Shown here piece after piece: positions 27,365 to 35,650 of a DNA stretch of 64,000 nt. The notes under the pieces were generated by a model, which was not told the origin of the DNA, searched no databases, and saw nothing but the letters and a program-made list of their open reading frames with translations. A program made the translations under genes and the position numbers. How positions within the stretch are numbered: position 1 is the first letter of the stretch; every line of letters starts with the position of its first letter. Location of the stretch: NCBI GenBank assembly GCA_963665215.2, contig CAXXWW010000008.1:186001-250000 (forward strand), read 5' to 3'. This stretch comes from G963665215 sp963665215 (lineage in GTDB: Bacteria; Chloroflexota; Dehalococcoidia; Lucifugimonadales; CAUZJF01).

Positions 27365-29083
27365 CCCGAATCCACCGAAGGAGGGCGTCGGGTTAGCGTC
27401 CTGAGGCGGCAAGAAGGTGCTCCTGTGCTTCTGGGATAATGGTTTTGTAGCAAAAAAACGGCCCCGGAAAAGGAGCACCCAGTAGATGCTGCCACGCAAC
27501 CACCCCGACCGGATCCAAATCACCTTCGACGACCGCCGCTTGGTGGCCAATGCCGGGCTGCTCCTTCCGGCCACCCTGGCGCGGCACCTCGGCCTGCCCG
27601 AACTCGTCCGGCAGCGCCTCGACCTGGGCGATGCCCCGGGGCGGGCGAACACGAGCGACAAGATGATGACGCTGGTGGCGTCTGCGCTGGCTGGGGGCGA
27701 CTGCATTGACGACGCCGATGTGTTGCGCACCGGGGGGACGGCCTGCACCCTGGGCGGCACTCTCAAGGCGCCATCCACCCTGGGCACCTTCCTGCGCAGC
27801 TTCCGGTGGGGCCACGTCCGTCAACTCGACCGGGTGAGCCGCGAGTTGCTGGCCCGGGCTTGGCAGGCCGGGGCGGGACCCGGCGACGGGCCCCTGACCA
27901 TTGACCTGGACTCCACCATCTGCGAGACCTACGGACTGGCCAAGGAGGGCGCCCGCCACCACGGCTATACCGGCAAGCGGGGCTACCACCCGCTGCTGGC
28001 CATCGCCGCCGGCACCGGAGACGTGCTGATGTCCCGGCTGCGCGAGGGCCGGGCCAACACCGCCCGCGGCGCCGCCCACTTCCTGCGGGAGACGGTGGGA
28101 CGGGTGCGCTACGCCGGGGCCAACGGACGACTCACGCTACGGGCCGACAGCGGGTTCTACACTCATGGCGTGGTATCCGTCTGCCGCAAGATGGATGTCC
28201 GCTTCTCCATCACCATCCGCCAGCACAAAAGCCTGCACAATCTCATCGAGGCGATACCCGAAGATGCCTGGACGCCGATTCCTTACTGGATGGACGGCGC
28301 CGCCGATGTGGCCGAGACCACCTGCACCCCCTTCCAGGCCGAGGCGGACGCCGCGCCGGTACGGCTCATCGTCCGGCGGGTGAAGCCGACGCCCGGTTCC
28401 CAACTGGCCCTCTTCGCCAAATACAGCTATCATGGCTTCATCACCGACCGGGACGGGGAGTTGCTCGAACTGGAGGCTGACCATCGCCGCCACGCCGAGA
28501 TCGAGAATGCCATACGCGACCTCAAGTACGGCGTCGGGCTGAACCATCTCCCCTCGGGCCGCTTCGCCGCCAACGGCGCCTGGCTGGCCGTCCAGACGAT
28601 GGCCCACAACCTGGCCCGCTGGACGGCGCGGATCGGTCTGGGAGAGCGGATAGCCACCACCAAGACCCTCCGGCGGCGGTTCTTCTCCCTGGCCGGACGG
28701 CTCACCCGCTCGGCACGCCGGTTGACCCTGCATCTTCCGGATCGCTGGCCTTGGGCTGAGAAGTTCAGCCGCGCCTTGGCCCGGCTGCGAGCCATTCCAC
28801 TCCCGGCCTGACGGCACCGTCGGCGACCGACCCACCCACCGGACAACCGAAGATCCCCGCAGACTCGTGCCAGCCCGGTCCGAGAGAGTTCCCTGCTGCG
28901 TATTCTCTCGCCATCCCGCGCATCGCAGCTCCCGCAGACGGCCATAGGGGCCCCTGTGCGGCGATGAAGACCGTCCGCCGACCTCCCTACCCCAAATGGA
29001 ACCCAGGCTATTTCCCCTGTAGCTCCCTCACCCCCCTTCCGCTTTCCTCACGCCGTCCATCGGTGTCCTTCGGTGGATTCGGG
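27365..29083 (+). mobile_element. IS1380 family insertion sequence, copy 2 (intact)
   Basis: 1719 bases, with inverted ends CCCGAATCCACCGAAGGA and TCCTTCGGTGGATTCGGG and exact 5-base duplications CTAAG (27360-27364 and 29084-29088). It is inserted in the IS1595 cargo gene. About 270 bases between the transposase stop and the right end are noncoding. Confidence 0.95.
27486..28811 (+). CDS. IS1380 family transposase
   Basis: 441 residues with a continuous frame. Catalytic residues are in LTIDLDSTICETYG, LTLRADSGFYTHG and DHRRHAEIENAIRDLKYG (DDE with a YREK-like region), and the C-terminus has LAVQTMAHNLARWTARIG. The ATG follows AAAGGAGCACCCAGTAG. This is the only copy that is both complete and unshifted in the window and may mobilise the other two. 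Confidence 0.95.
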   Translation: MLPRNHPDRIQITFDDRRLVANAGLLLPATLARHLGLPELVRQRLDLGDAPGRANTSDKMMTLVASALAGGDCIDDADVLRTGGTACTLGGTLKAPSTLGTFLRSFRWGHVRQLDRVSRELLARAWQAGAGPGDGPLTIDLDSTICETYGLAKEGARHHGYTGKRGYHPLLAIAAGTGDVLMSRLREGRANTARGAAHFLRETVGRVRYAGANGRLTLRADSGFYTHGVVSVCRKMDVRFSITIRQHKSLHNLIEAIPEDAWTPIPYWMDGAADVAETTCTPFQAEADAAPVRLIVRRVKPTPGSQLALFAKYSYHGFITDRDGELLELEADHRRHAEIENAIRDLKYGVGLNHLPSGRFAANGAWLAVQTMAHNLARWTARIGLGERIATTKTLRRRFFSLAGRLTRSARRLTLHLPDRWPWAEKFSRALARLRAIPLPA

Positions 29084-29565
29084 CTAAGACTGCTACGACT
29101 GTATAGGGAGACTAGCATTCGCCGCAACATTGAGGATATGGTAAAGCCCCTAAATGAACCTGGCATCGACAAATTCTCATTCCGCGAAAAAGGCCGTACC
29201 GTACAAGAAGTCACTGAGAGTGATGTTCCTGCGTTTGCAGTACCTGATTCTAGGGAAAAAATAGTCGACGAAATGTCGAGACGTGCATTATCGATAGTCA
29301 GCGTGGTCTTCAAGGAGGACAACAAGTGGAGGCTGTCTGACGGAAATAACGTATTCTCAGTAACTATCAGCGATGTGCAATTCTTGGAACAGATTGACGA
29401 AGGCGCAGTCTCGTTCTCCAAGAAAGATATATTGGTATGTGAAATGCGCACAGTCCAATGGAGAACCAACAGTGGCCTTTTGACGGAGTATGAAGTGGTT
29501 AAGATTATCGAACACCGTCAGGTGAGACAATTGCCACTGTTGATTGAGTTGATGGAGGAAGACCA

Positions 29566-29790
29566 ATGACTCCGAATCAAGGGGGGGGACCGGCCCCAGG
29601 AGTACCTTATGGCCCACTTGCAGGGGAAGGAGGTCGGTATATGCCTAAAGCCACCAAGAAGGCGGGGGACAATTGGCATCTGACCAAGAAGGCCTTTGAG
29701 CGGCTGTTGACCAAGTCGGCCCAGCCTATACCGAAGAAGCCCGCTCCAGAAGCTGAACAAACATCGGTTCCGAGTCGCTCCGATGGTTGA
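29566..29790 (+). CDS. Small IS1595-associated ORF
   Basis: 74 residues. The ATG overlaps the stop of the cargo gene (ATGA), so it looks translationally coupled to it. The sequence is basic and proline-rich, with KKAGDNWHLTKKAFERLLTK as the most protein-like part; similar short ORFs next to ISXO2/IS1595 transposases are what I recall, but function is unknown. The C-terminal 21 codons overlap the 3' end of the convergent transposase. An internal ATG at 29641 (MPKATKKAG) is an alternative start. Confidence 0.5.
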   Translation: MTPNQGGGPAPGVPYGPLAGEGGRYMPKATKKAGDNWHLTKKAFERLLTKSAQPIPKKPAPEAEQTSVPSRSDG

Positions 29791-30583
29791 ACCTGTACAC
29801 GTAGGCGTCTAGGTAGCCTTGCAGGTATTTGGGGCTGACCGCGTGGTTCACACCGTCAATCCCCCGCTTGACGTTGCTCCACATCCCTTCGATATTGTTG
29901 GTGTGGACCCGTCCGGCGACGTACTGCTTGGCCGAGTGCCGGACCGTATCGTGCATATAGCCCAGGCTGGAAAGCCGGTTGTAACTGAACATCTCGTCGG
30001 TGTAGACGGTCTGACCGGCTGGGACGTGCTCCAGAATCATGGGAAGCAAGGTCTTGGCCTTCACGTCGGGGACCACCTTGACCACGGCCTGCCCGCCGCG
30101 TTCCACCATGCCAGCGACGATGGTCTTGCCGGCGGCTCCCCGGCCCCGCTTCCCTGGCCGCTTGCCCCCGATGTAGGTCTCGTCAACCTCGACCTCGCCG
30201 AAGAGGGTGATACCATCCTGGGCCATGAGTTGGCGGATTTGCTTGAACATCCGCCATGCGGTCTTGTAGGTGACGCCGATCTCCCGTTCAAGCTGCTTGG
30301 CGGATATGCCCGTCCTGGTGGAAGCCATGAGGAACATGGCGTGGAACCAGGACCGGAGCGAAGTCGAGGACTTGTGGAAGATGGTGTCGGCGGTGGGGGA
30401 GACCTGGGACCCGCAGAATTCGCAACTGTAGACCTTCCGGCCCGTGATGCGGTAGTGGGGAGTGACCTTCTGGCAGGTGAAGCAGGTGATGCCATCGGGC
30501 CAGCGGGCGGCTTTAAGGAAGTCCAAGCAGGCGTCATCGGTGGAGAATTGGACGTCAAACTCTTTGATTGTGTACTTCTTCAT
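29726..30583 (-). CDS. IS1595 (ISXO2-like) family transposase
   Basis: 285 residues. An N-terminal zinc ribbon has four Cys in CFTCQKV and CEFCGSQ; a helix-turn-helix follows (GISAKQLEREIGVTYKTAW), then the DDE domain with EVEVDETYIGGKRPGKRG, TVYTDEMFSYN and a late HTNNIEGMWSNVKRGI, where N replaces or accompanies the last acid as in this family. The frame is intact. It reads toward the cargo genes from the right end of the element. Confidence 0.95.
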   Translation of the reverse strand: MKKYTIKEFDVQFSTDDACLDFLKAARWPDGITCFTCQKVTPHYRITGRKVYSCEFCGSQVSPTADTIFHKSSTSLRSWFHAMFLMASTRTGISAKQLEREIGVTYKTAWRMFKQIRQLMAQDGITLFGEVEVDETYIGGKRPGKRGRGAAGKTIVAGMVERGGQAVVKVVPDVKAKTLLPMILEHVPAGQTVYTDEMFSYNRLSSLGYMHDTVRHSAKQYVAGRVHTNNIEGMWSNVKRGIDGVNHAVSPKYLQGYLDAYVYRFNHRSDSEPMFVQLLERASSV

Positions 30584-30982
30584 GCACCTATGATATCAGA
30601 TAGAGTACGTGACGTCAAGGGATAATCACCTAAAAGATAGTGCCAGTGATTTGCCCGAATGGAAATGTTTGCCGGGTGAGCGAAAGTAGCTCCCCAAGAG
30701 CGCCCTCTTCATCTTGGGGAGTATGACAGCGTGCCGCTTCCTTGACACAGCCCGCCCTTACTAGACGTTGAGCCCAGGGGTGAGTCCCCACAGGCCCGCC
30801 GAAGTGTGCCACCATTCTATCCCCTACTTGCAGAGCCATGGCCTACTCATGCCGAGTCTCACTCATCCATGCATTGCATCAATCACCGACCAGTCTTTTC
30901 AGAAGTGGAGAATGTGCCGAGCTTGAGTAACCTTAAGCTCAGGAATAAGTGCCGGTGAAAGGCGGGCCTTCGTTCGTCGGTA

Positions 30983-31260
30983 TTACCGGTAGGCTTCCCG
31001 TCTATGCCGTATCCGATATACCTTGACCACTCTCGTAGCTTCATCGATCGTGTATAGAACCCGGTAGTCTCCCACTCGGAGGCGCCAGCCCTCTGTCTCC
31101 CTCCCCTGTAACCTGATCGCTCCCCTCGGTGTGGGTGTTTCAGCAAGGCCCCTAAGCCTGCTATCGATGCGCCGGACGACCTGTGATGGCAGGGCGAGAA
31201 GCTCCCGCTCTGCTCGCCGTTCCAATCTGCTCGCCGTTCCAAGAGGACGGCATAAGTCAA
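30983..31260 (-). pseudogene. RelE/ParE-type toxin disrupted by a 17-bp tandem duplication
   Basis: The toxin would start at TTG 31260, overlapping the antitoxin stop (TTGA), as MTYAVLLERRAERELLAL, the usual RelE opening. A tandem repeat of TTGGAACGGCGAGCAGA shifts the frame after MTYAVLLERRAD. From the second repeat copy, a TTG at 31225 restores the rest: LPSQVVRRIDSRLRGLAETP, LRVGDYRVLYTIDE and VVKVYRIRHRREAY, containing the conserved basic residues and the C-terminal Tyr. A toxin lacking the first strand may be inactive. RelE toxins cut mRNA at the ribosome. Confidence 0.82.
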
Positions 31261-31463
31261 AGCCGTCCTTCGTGTTGGAGTTGGCTTCTTACGTCACTGT
31301 AGTCTCGGAATTCAGACGCTGTCCTGACTGCCTCGTCCAGGGCAAGGGTGTCCTCGAGCTCCTCCAGGCGGCGAAGTAGGCGTGAGTACTCCTTCATGTC
31401 CAGGAGTACGGCTCTCTTTCTCCCTCGCTCATCCACCAGGTATCTGGTCGTCCTCGTTGCCAT
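31257..31463 (-). CDS. RelB/Phd-type antitoxin
   Basis: 68 residues from the ATG at 31463, preceded by an ideal GGAGGTGA ribosome site. The N-terminal half (TTRYLVDERGRKRAVLLDMKEYSRLL in part) is the strand-helix pattern of Phd/YefM/RelB-type antitoxins, and the helical C-terminus (LEELEDTLALDEAVRTASEF) would wrap the toxin. It overlaps the toxin gene by 4 bases, as in standard TA operons. The gene is intact although its toxin partner is not. Confidence 0.8.
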   Translation of the reverse strand: MATRTTRYLVDERGRKRAVLLDMKEYSRLLRRLEELEDTLALDEAVRTASEFRDYSDVRSQLQHEGRL

Positions 31464-31483
31464 TGTCACCTCCAATCCTACCT

Positions 31484-31489
31484 ATTATA
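31484..31489 (-). promoter_or_regulatory. Possible -10 element of the toxin-antitoxin operon
   Basis: A perfect TATAAT on the minus strand, inside the palindrome CCTATTATAGG, lies about 20 bases before the antitoxin start. No good -35 hexamer is found at 16-18 bases, so the promoter may rely on other contacts. The dyad could be an antitoxin operator; this is inference. Confidence 0.35.
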
Positions 31490-31528
31490 GGCCACAGAAC
31501 AAACCCGCCTCTGCATCCAGGCCTCACT

Positions 31529-32899
31529 CTAAGCTCGCTCCGCCACCCGGTCGGCCACGAAGACGCCGCTGCGGACGGCCCCCTCCATCGTCGAGGGCCA
31601 GCCGGTCTCGGTCCACTCTCCGGCGAGGAAGAGGTTGGGTATTGGGGTCTCCTGCGGGAGGCGGTGCCCGGCCGCGCCCGGAACGGACCTGAACGTGGCG
31701 TGAGGCTCCTTGACCACCAGGAACCTCTCGACGCTCGCCCCACGGGCCCGCGGAAAGAGCCTGGCCATCTCGCTGACGAACAGCTCCCTCAGATCGTTCT
31801 TGGGCGTGTCAATGTACTGCCATGCCCCGCTCAAGGAGATGCAGACGTACTGCCCGTCGCCCGCATCGTCGCCCTGGATCCGGCTCTTGTTGAACACCCA
31901 CTGGACCGGGCTGTCCAGGAAGGCGACGAACTCCTGGTCCATGATGGGCCGGTCGTACCACAGGTGTATGCCCACAATGGGCGAGGACCGCAGCTCGGCG
32001 GCCTTGGAGAAGAATGGGTCGCGGGCCACCTCATCGGGAAGCACCTGAAGGAGCACCTGGAACGGCAGGGCGCTGACGTAGGCATCTGCCACAACAGGAA
32101 CGCCGTCGGATAGCTGAACTCCGGAGACCACTCCGTCAATTACGCCTACCGATTTGACCGCTCTGCCAAGCTTAAGCTCGCCGCCTCTCTCCTCGATGAA
32201 CCGTCGCGCGGGCTCGCCGTTCAGGGAGCTGAGACCCACCCTGGAAAGGCCGATGGCGGCGTCGCCGGGCCTCCCGAGCAGGCTATCCTGGAAGACCATC
32301 AGGGTCATGTCGGCGCTGACATCGCTGACGTGGTCATTCAGTGTTGGGAGGATGATGAGGTCCCAGAGGTTTCGGATGGCGCGATCGGTCTGGCGGTGAC
32401 GCCGGAGCCAGTCATAACCGGACTCCCGGTCCAACTGGCGCGATCTCTTCGAGCGGTCGGTCAGCCTGATGCTGAGCAGCGCGTAGATGGCCAGCAGCTT
32501 CTCGCTCAAGCTGAGATGAGGGTATCTGAGGAGCGAGGGAAGCAGGTGCAACACGCCCAGGTACGGGATGCTGGACAGGACCCCGCTCTTGCCGTTTTGC
32601 ACCACCTCTGTCCTGAGGCTGTCCTGAATGTAAGCGTTGTCGAGGGCGCCGATGGCCCGTAGGAAGTCGATGTAGTAGGTGCAGCAGCCCAGGAATACGT
32701 GCTGGCCGTTGTCCACCTCCACGCCCTCCTGGCCGTCGCGGAAGGAGTAGGCGCGCCCCCCGACAAAGGGGCGCTTTTCCACCAGCGTGACACCGTATCC
32801 GTGCTCCAGCAGCCGGCGAGCCGCGGAGAGCCCCGCAAGGCCACCCCCGAGAATAGCTACCCTCTTGGCTGATGAGCCGGTATCAGGCTTGCCGCCCAT
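31529..32899 (-). CDS. hpnE: HpnE-like FAD-dependent hydroxysqualene dehydroxylase
   Basis: 456 residues. FAD-binding AILGGGLAGLSAARRLLEHG near residue 15, followed by LVEKRPFVGGRAYSFRD, and a C-terminal FAD site NLFLAGEWTETGWPSTMEGA match the phytoene desaturase-like amine oxidase group. EVDNGQHVFLGCCTYYIDFL (in part) and SMEGAVRSG-type ending are features of HpnE, which completes squalene synthesis from hydroxysqualene. It overlaps hpnD by 43 bases and ends the minus-strand hpnC-hpnD-hpnE set. A carotenoid desaturase role is the alternative, but the paired synthases favour squalene. Confidence 0.9.
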   Translation of the reverse strand: MGGKPDTGSSAKRVAILGGGLAGLSAARRLLEHGYGVTLVEKRPFVGGRAYSFRDGQEGVEVDNGQHVFLGCCTYYIDFLRAIGALDNAYIQDSLRTEVVQNGKSGVLSSIPYLGVLHLLPSLLRYPHLSLSEKLLAIYALLSIRLTDRSKRSRQLDRESGYDWLRRHRQTDRAIRNLWDLIILPTLNDHVSDVSADMTLMVFQDSLLGRPGDAAIGLSRVGLSSLNGEPARRFIEERGGELKLGRAVKSVGVIDGVVSGVQLSDGVPVVADAYVSALPFQVLLQVLPDEVARDPFFSKAAELRSSPIVGIHLWYDRPIMDQEFVAFLDSPVQWVFNKSRIQGDDAGDGQYVCISLSGAWQYIDTPKNDLRELFVSEMARLFPRARGASVERFLVVKEPHATFRSVPGAAGHRLPQETPIPNLFLAGEWTETGWPSTMEGAVRSGVFVADRVAERA

Positions 32900-33732
32900 A
32901 GTCTCGCCATCAACATCAGCTTTTTCGTAGTGCTCAGGCCGATTCGCTCCTGGAACACGTCATAGCCGGAAGACTCTATGCGGTCCAGTATTGCGCTGTA
33001 AACCGCCAGCAGCACCGCCGGACAGGCTCTGGACCGTTGCGACAGCAGTGGGATGAGACGCCGACCGCTGTCGAAGTAGCGTCTCGCCCTCTTGACCTGG
33101 AACCTCATTAGATCACGAAATGCATCGTTTACCACCCCGTCTTGAAGCTCGCCTTCCGAGTAGCCAAAGCGGGATATCTCGTCGAAGGGGATGTAGATGC
33201 GGCCCCTGCCGGAGTCCTCATGGATGTCGCGCAGGATGTTGGTCAACTGCATGGCGAGGCCCAGGTCGATGGCGTACTGTTTGGCTCTAGGGTCCTCGTA
33301 GCCGAATACCTCGATACTGATGAGCCCGACGATGGAAGCGACCTTGTGGCAGTAGACCTGAAGCTCCTGGAAATTTTCGAAGCGCGTACGCCCCAGGTCC
33401 ATCTCCACTCCATTGATGACCTCTTCAAAATAGTGTTCGGGAATTTTGAACGCGTCGGCGGCATCCCTCAACGCCATGAATACCGGGTGGGCTGCCCTGA
33501 CATCGGGGCTTTGATGCAGCAGCTTCCGGGTCTCTAAGAGGAGGCGCCGCTTCTCCTCATCGGGGCGGTCCCCATCCGCGATGTCGTCACAAATGCGGCA
33601 GAAGGCGTAGGTGGCGTAGATCGCACGGCGTTTGTAGCCGGGGAGCGTCCTGAAGGCGAAGTAGAAGTTCTTAGCCTGCGACCTGGTTGTTCGCCGGCAG
33701 TATTCGTAGGCCCGCTCCAGTTCTGTCGTCAC
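32857..33732 (-). CDS. hpnD: HpnD-like presqualene diphosphate synthase
   Basis: 291 residues of the squalene/phytoene synthase family. The two Asp-rich substrate motifs are FCRICDDIADGD near residue 46 and TNILRDIHEDSGRGRIYIP near 165, the latter in the form typical of HpnD. It condenses two farnesyl diphosphates to presqualene diphosphate. GTG start at 33732. Between hpnC and hpnE on the same strand; 102 bases separate it from hpnC. Confidence 0.9.
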   Translation of the reverse strand: MTTELERAYEYCRRTTRSQAKNFYFAFRTLPGYKRRAIYATYAFCRICDDIADGDRPDEEKRRLLLETRKLLHQSPDVRAAHPVFMALRDAADAFKIPEHYFEEVINGVEMDLGRTRFENFQELQVYCHKVASIVGLISIEVFGYEDPRAKQYAIDLGLAMQLTNILRDIHEDSGRGRIYIPFDEISRFGYSEGELQDGVVNDAFRDLMRFQVKRARRYFDSGRRLIPLLSQRSRACPAVLLAVYSAILDRIESSGYDVFQERIGLSTTKKLMLMARLWAASLIPAHQPRG

Positions 33733-33834
33733 CGGAAGCTCCTATGGTCACCCTGGTCCTGAGCTTGTGACACGGTCGGCGTAGCGCCTTGAAGTCGCCG
33801 TCTCCATTGCCGGCCAGGTCGCCTGCCCCAGGCC

Positions 33835-34734
33835 CTAAGCCTTGCCCAAAAGCTTCAGCTTTAACGCCGCGCCGGCCATCAACCGGACCTTTGCAGCCTT
33901 GGAAACCCGGGGCCGCCTGCTGAGGACGTCAAAGCCTTGCCCTTCGATTGCCTGCAGCACCTTCATGCCACCCAGGCTGAACAGTGCAACGTCCAGCTTC
34001 AGGCGGCCATCCAACGTGTCTACCAGCTTGACCCCGTTGCGGAAAAGGTCGCGGGCCCTGCCCACCTCGAAGGCCAACAGGTCACGGAACTGGGACGTGC
34101 AAAGCCCTCGGGCCAGCTGGTCTTCCGAATATCCGAAGCGCTGCATATCCTCCAGGGGCAGGTATACCCTCCCCTTGGCGTAGTCTCGGACGACATCCTG
34201 CCAGAAGTTCGCCAGCTGGAGCGCTGTGCACGTGTAGTCGGACAGCCGCTGGCGCTCCTCGTCGCGGTAGCCGAAGACGTAAAGGACCAAGTGGCCCACC
34301 GGGTTGGCCGAGTGCTGGCAGTAATACTCCAAATCGCGATATGTGTCGTAGCGGTCGCTCCGCTGGTCCATCCGGTTGGCCTCCACGAGCTTAAGCAAGG
34401 GCTCCCTGGGAATGCCGAAGGCCCGGATGGTGGATTGAAGGGCGACCAAATAGGGGTGTTGAGGCGTACCGTCGTAGCACCTGAGCAGGTCACGCTCCCA
34501 GGCGTCCAGCGCCTCTAGACGTCCCCCCGGGTGCTCGTCCCCGAGGTCGTCGACGAAGCGGCAGAACGCGTAGACGGCGTATATGTGGCGGCGCTTCTCG
34601 CGAGGCAGGAGCCAGGACCCGACGGTGAAGTTTTCATAGTGGGCCTTCGCCAGCGCGGCGCACCGCGCGTATCCCTCTTGAACGGTGGGTGACGCGGGGC
34701 TATCGGAGAGGAGCGACTCCATGGGGCCGTTCAC
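33835..34734 (-). CDS. hpnC: HpnC-like squalene synthase family protein (hydroxysqualene synthase)
   Basis: 299 residues from a GTG at 34734 that overlaps the upstream YjbQ stop as GTGA, or 295 from the ATG at 34722. HpnC features are HYENFTVGSWLLPREKRRHI, FCRFVDDLGDE near residue 60, EYYCQHSANPVGHLVLYVFG and ANFWQDVVRDYAKGRVYLP. HpnC converts presqualene diphosphate to hydroxysqualene. It is distinct from hpnD, showing the three-enzyme HpnCDE route. Confidence 0.9.
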   Translation of the reverse strand: MNGPMESLLSDSPASPTVQEGYARCAALAKAHYENFTVGSWLLPREKRRHIYAVYAFCRFVDDLGDEHPGGRLEALDAWERDLLRCYDGTPQHPYLVALQSTIRAFGIPREPLLKLVEANRMDQRSDRYDTYRDLEYYCQHSANPVGHLVLYVFGYRDEERQRLSDYTCTALQLANFWQDVVRDYAKGRVYLPLEDMQRFGYSEDQLARGLCTSQFRDLLAFEVGRARDLFRNGVKLVDTLDGRLKLDVALFSLGGMKVLQAIEGQGFDVLSRRPRVSKAAKVRLMAGAALKLKLLGKA

Positions 34735-35198
34735 GCCCCCATAATCTGCACAAGCACCTCTCGGCGCGCCCGTTCAGGGTCCAGCTCGACCACGAAAATG
34801 CGCTGATACTCGCCCAACGGAACGGTCCCGTCGATGATGGGCAATGTCTCGCTGGTGCCAAGAATAAGGTGCTGGCAGTGGGAGTGCCCGTTGGGGCACT
34901 CGTCCTCGTGCATGTGCACGGTGCGAACAGAAAAATCGTTATGCCTGTAGTCTGCGTTGTGGGGTGAGAACCGCTCCAGAAGGCGGCACAAGTCTTCTAG
35001 AAGCAGAGGCTCGTTCTCCTGGATAGTAATCGCCGCGGTAGTGTGCTTAGAATACACCAGTACGAAGCCGTTCCATATCTCTGACTCCCTTACAGCCGCC
35101 AGCACCCGCTGTGTGATGTCAATAAATGCCGGGGATTCGGCGGTGTCTACGTGTAGCGTAAACACGCAGGTCTTGAAGGCGGCCTCGGTTACTTTCAT
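34731..35198 (-). CDS. YjbQ/UPF0047 family protein
   Basis: 155 residues. Family motifs are plain: VYSKHTTAAITIQENEPLLL, HNDFSVRTVHMHEDECPNGH (in part), CQHLILGTSETLPI and VPLGEYQRIFVVELD. The His residues of H-T-T and H-x-H form the metal site of this trimeric fold. Some members have secondary thiamine-phosphate synthase activity; the physiological role is uncertain. The ATG at 35198 with AGGAGA upstream is chosen over a frame start 15 codons earlier. It heads the operon with hpnC, with a GTGA overlap. Confidence 0.93.
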   Translation of the reverse strand: MKVTEAAFKTCVFTLHVDTAESPAFIDITQRVLAAVRESEIWNGFVLVYSKHTTAAITIQENEPLLLEDLCRLLERFSPHNADYRHNDFSVRTVHMHEDECPNGHSHCQHLILGTSETLPIIDGTVPLGEYQRIFVVELDPERARREVLVQIMGA

Positions 35199-35650
35199 CG
35201 CGGGACTTCTCCTGTCATCGACTTTGAGCGTCCTGTGACTCAACCTCGCACACTATATCCAAACCGCAGCCAATTCGACAACCCCCTGGGGACCAGCGGG
35301 TCCGGCAAGCGTGACATACTCCGCTGCCCTGGAGTTACCTGATTGACGGCGCCGGGCCGTTGATGGAACCCCTGTGCCGTCCGAGGGCCCTAAGCGGTCA
35401 GTGACTTCGGTACACATGATAATTGATCATGAAGCCGGCTGGTAGCTCGGCCCCATGGAAGAGGCTCCAGCATGGTCTCCAAGAGGAAACGCCCCCTCCG
35501 CTTGAGCTTGCTCCTCGGAATGTGCCAGCCCATTCGAAGGGCCGGCTTAAGGGTTCTACCCAGCTTCTTTACTACCGCGGCTGCACGTCGATTAGATCTC
35601 TGAGGCGCGGGCCGCGCCTCAGAAGTCACACCGTCCCATATCAGCCCGAG
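35199..35650. other. Noncoding region with a hairpin
   Basis: About 450 bases between YjbQ and the prenyl synthase. Short open frames on both strands (35390-35629 minus, 35423-35761 plus) show no family resemblance. It holds the hairpin listed separately and presumably the promoter for the YjbQ-hpn operon, which I could not place. Confidence 0.45.
35600..35622 (-). terminator. GC-rich 11-bp hairpin after the prenyl synthase gene
   Basis: CTGAGGCGCGG-G-CCGCGCCTCAG, a perfect inverted repeat 28 bases beyond the stop of the minus-strand prenyl synthase. No T tract follows on the minus strand, so it is at best an atypical terminator or transcript-stabilising hairpin. Confidence 0.4.

Larger units (their letters stand above)
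25546..29569 (+). pseudogene. IS1595 cargo gene of unknown function, split by IS256 and IS1380
   Basis: Three exon-like pieces (25546-25922, 27299-27364, 29089-29569) rejoin in frame after removing each element and one target duplication, giving 307 residues from a GTG (a TTG at 25468 is the alternative). The junctions read RGRTPH-VEKINTELY and ETYDVPL-RLLRLYRE. The N-terminal third (VYEGPSLADGSMNVRDLAPA, FFDEANHIANGDHASISVNV) is a pattern I associate with unnamed bacterial proteins found on mobile DNA; one hydrophobic segment follows (TATAGIIWLI). The second half is charged and has no recognised domain. It is inactive here. Its stop overlaps the next ORF as ATGA. Confidence 0.75.
25427..30630. 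mobile_element. IS1595 family element with cargo genes, containing nested IS256 and IS1380
   Basis: Ends match over 25 bases at 21 positions: GGCGACTATCCCCTAACGTC on the left (25427 onward) and GGTGATTATCCCTTGACGTC reading in from 30630. The element is flanked by exact 8-base duplications TAAAAGAT (25419-25426 and 30631-30638), the size expected for this family. Length is 5204 bases, or about 2104 without the two nested elements. It carries a cargo gene (25546-29569, split), a small overlapping ORF (29566-29790) and a convergent transposase (29726-30583). Confidence 0.9.
25253..30839 (-). pseudogene. Small hypothetical ORF split by the IS1595 element
   Basis: Reading from ATG 30839 to 30631 and, after removing the element and one TAAAAGAT copy, from 25418 to a TGA at 25253 gives an uninterrupted frame of 124 residues. 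It starts MALQVGDRMVAHFGGPVG and passes through the junction as TGTIFYDWYAPAPEVG. No family is recognised. The evidence that it is a gene is only the continuous frame across a precise insertion, so it is tentative. Confidence 0.4.

Noticed and set aside
30883..31260. 125-residue protein in the frame opened by the 17-bp duplication
   Set aside because: After the first 11 residues it has no similarity to RelE and is simply the shifted frame of the toxin gene.
35390..35629. 79-codon basic ORF on the minus strand
   Set aside because: No family resemblance, no ribosome site, and it overlaps a hairpin and competing frames.
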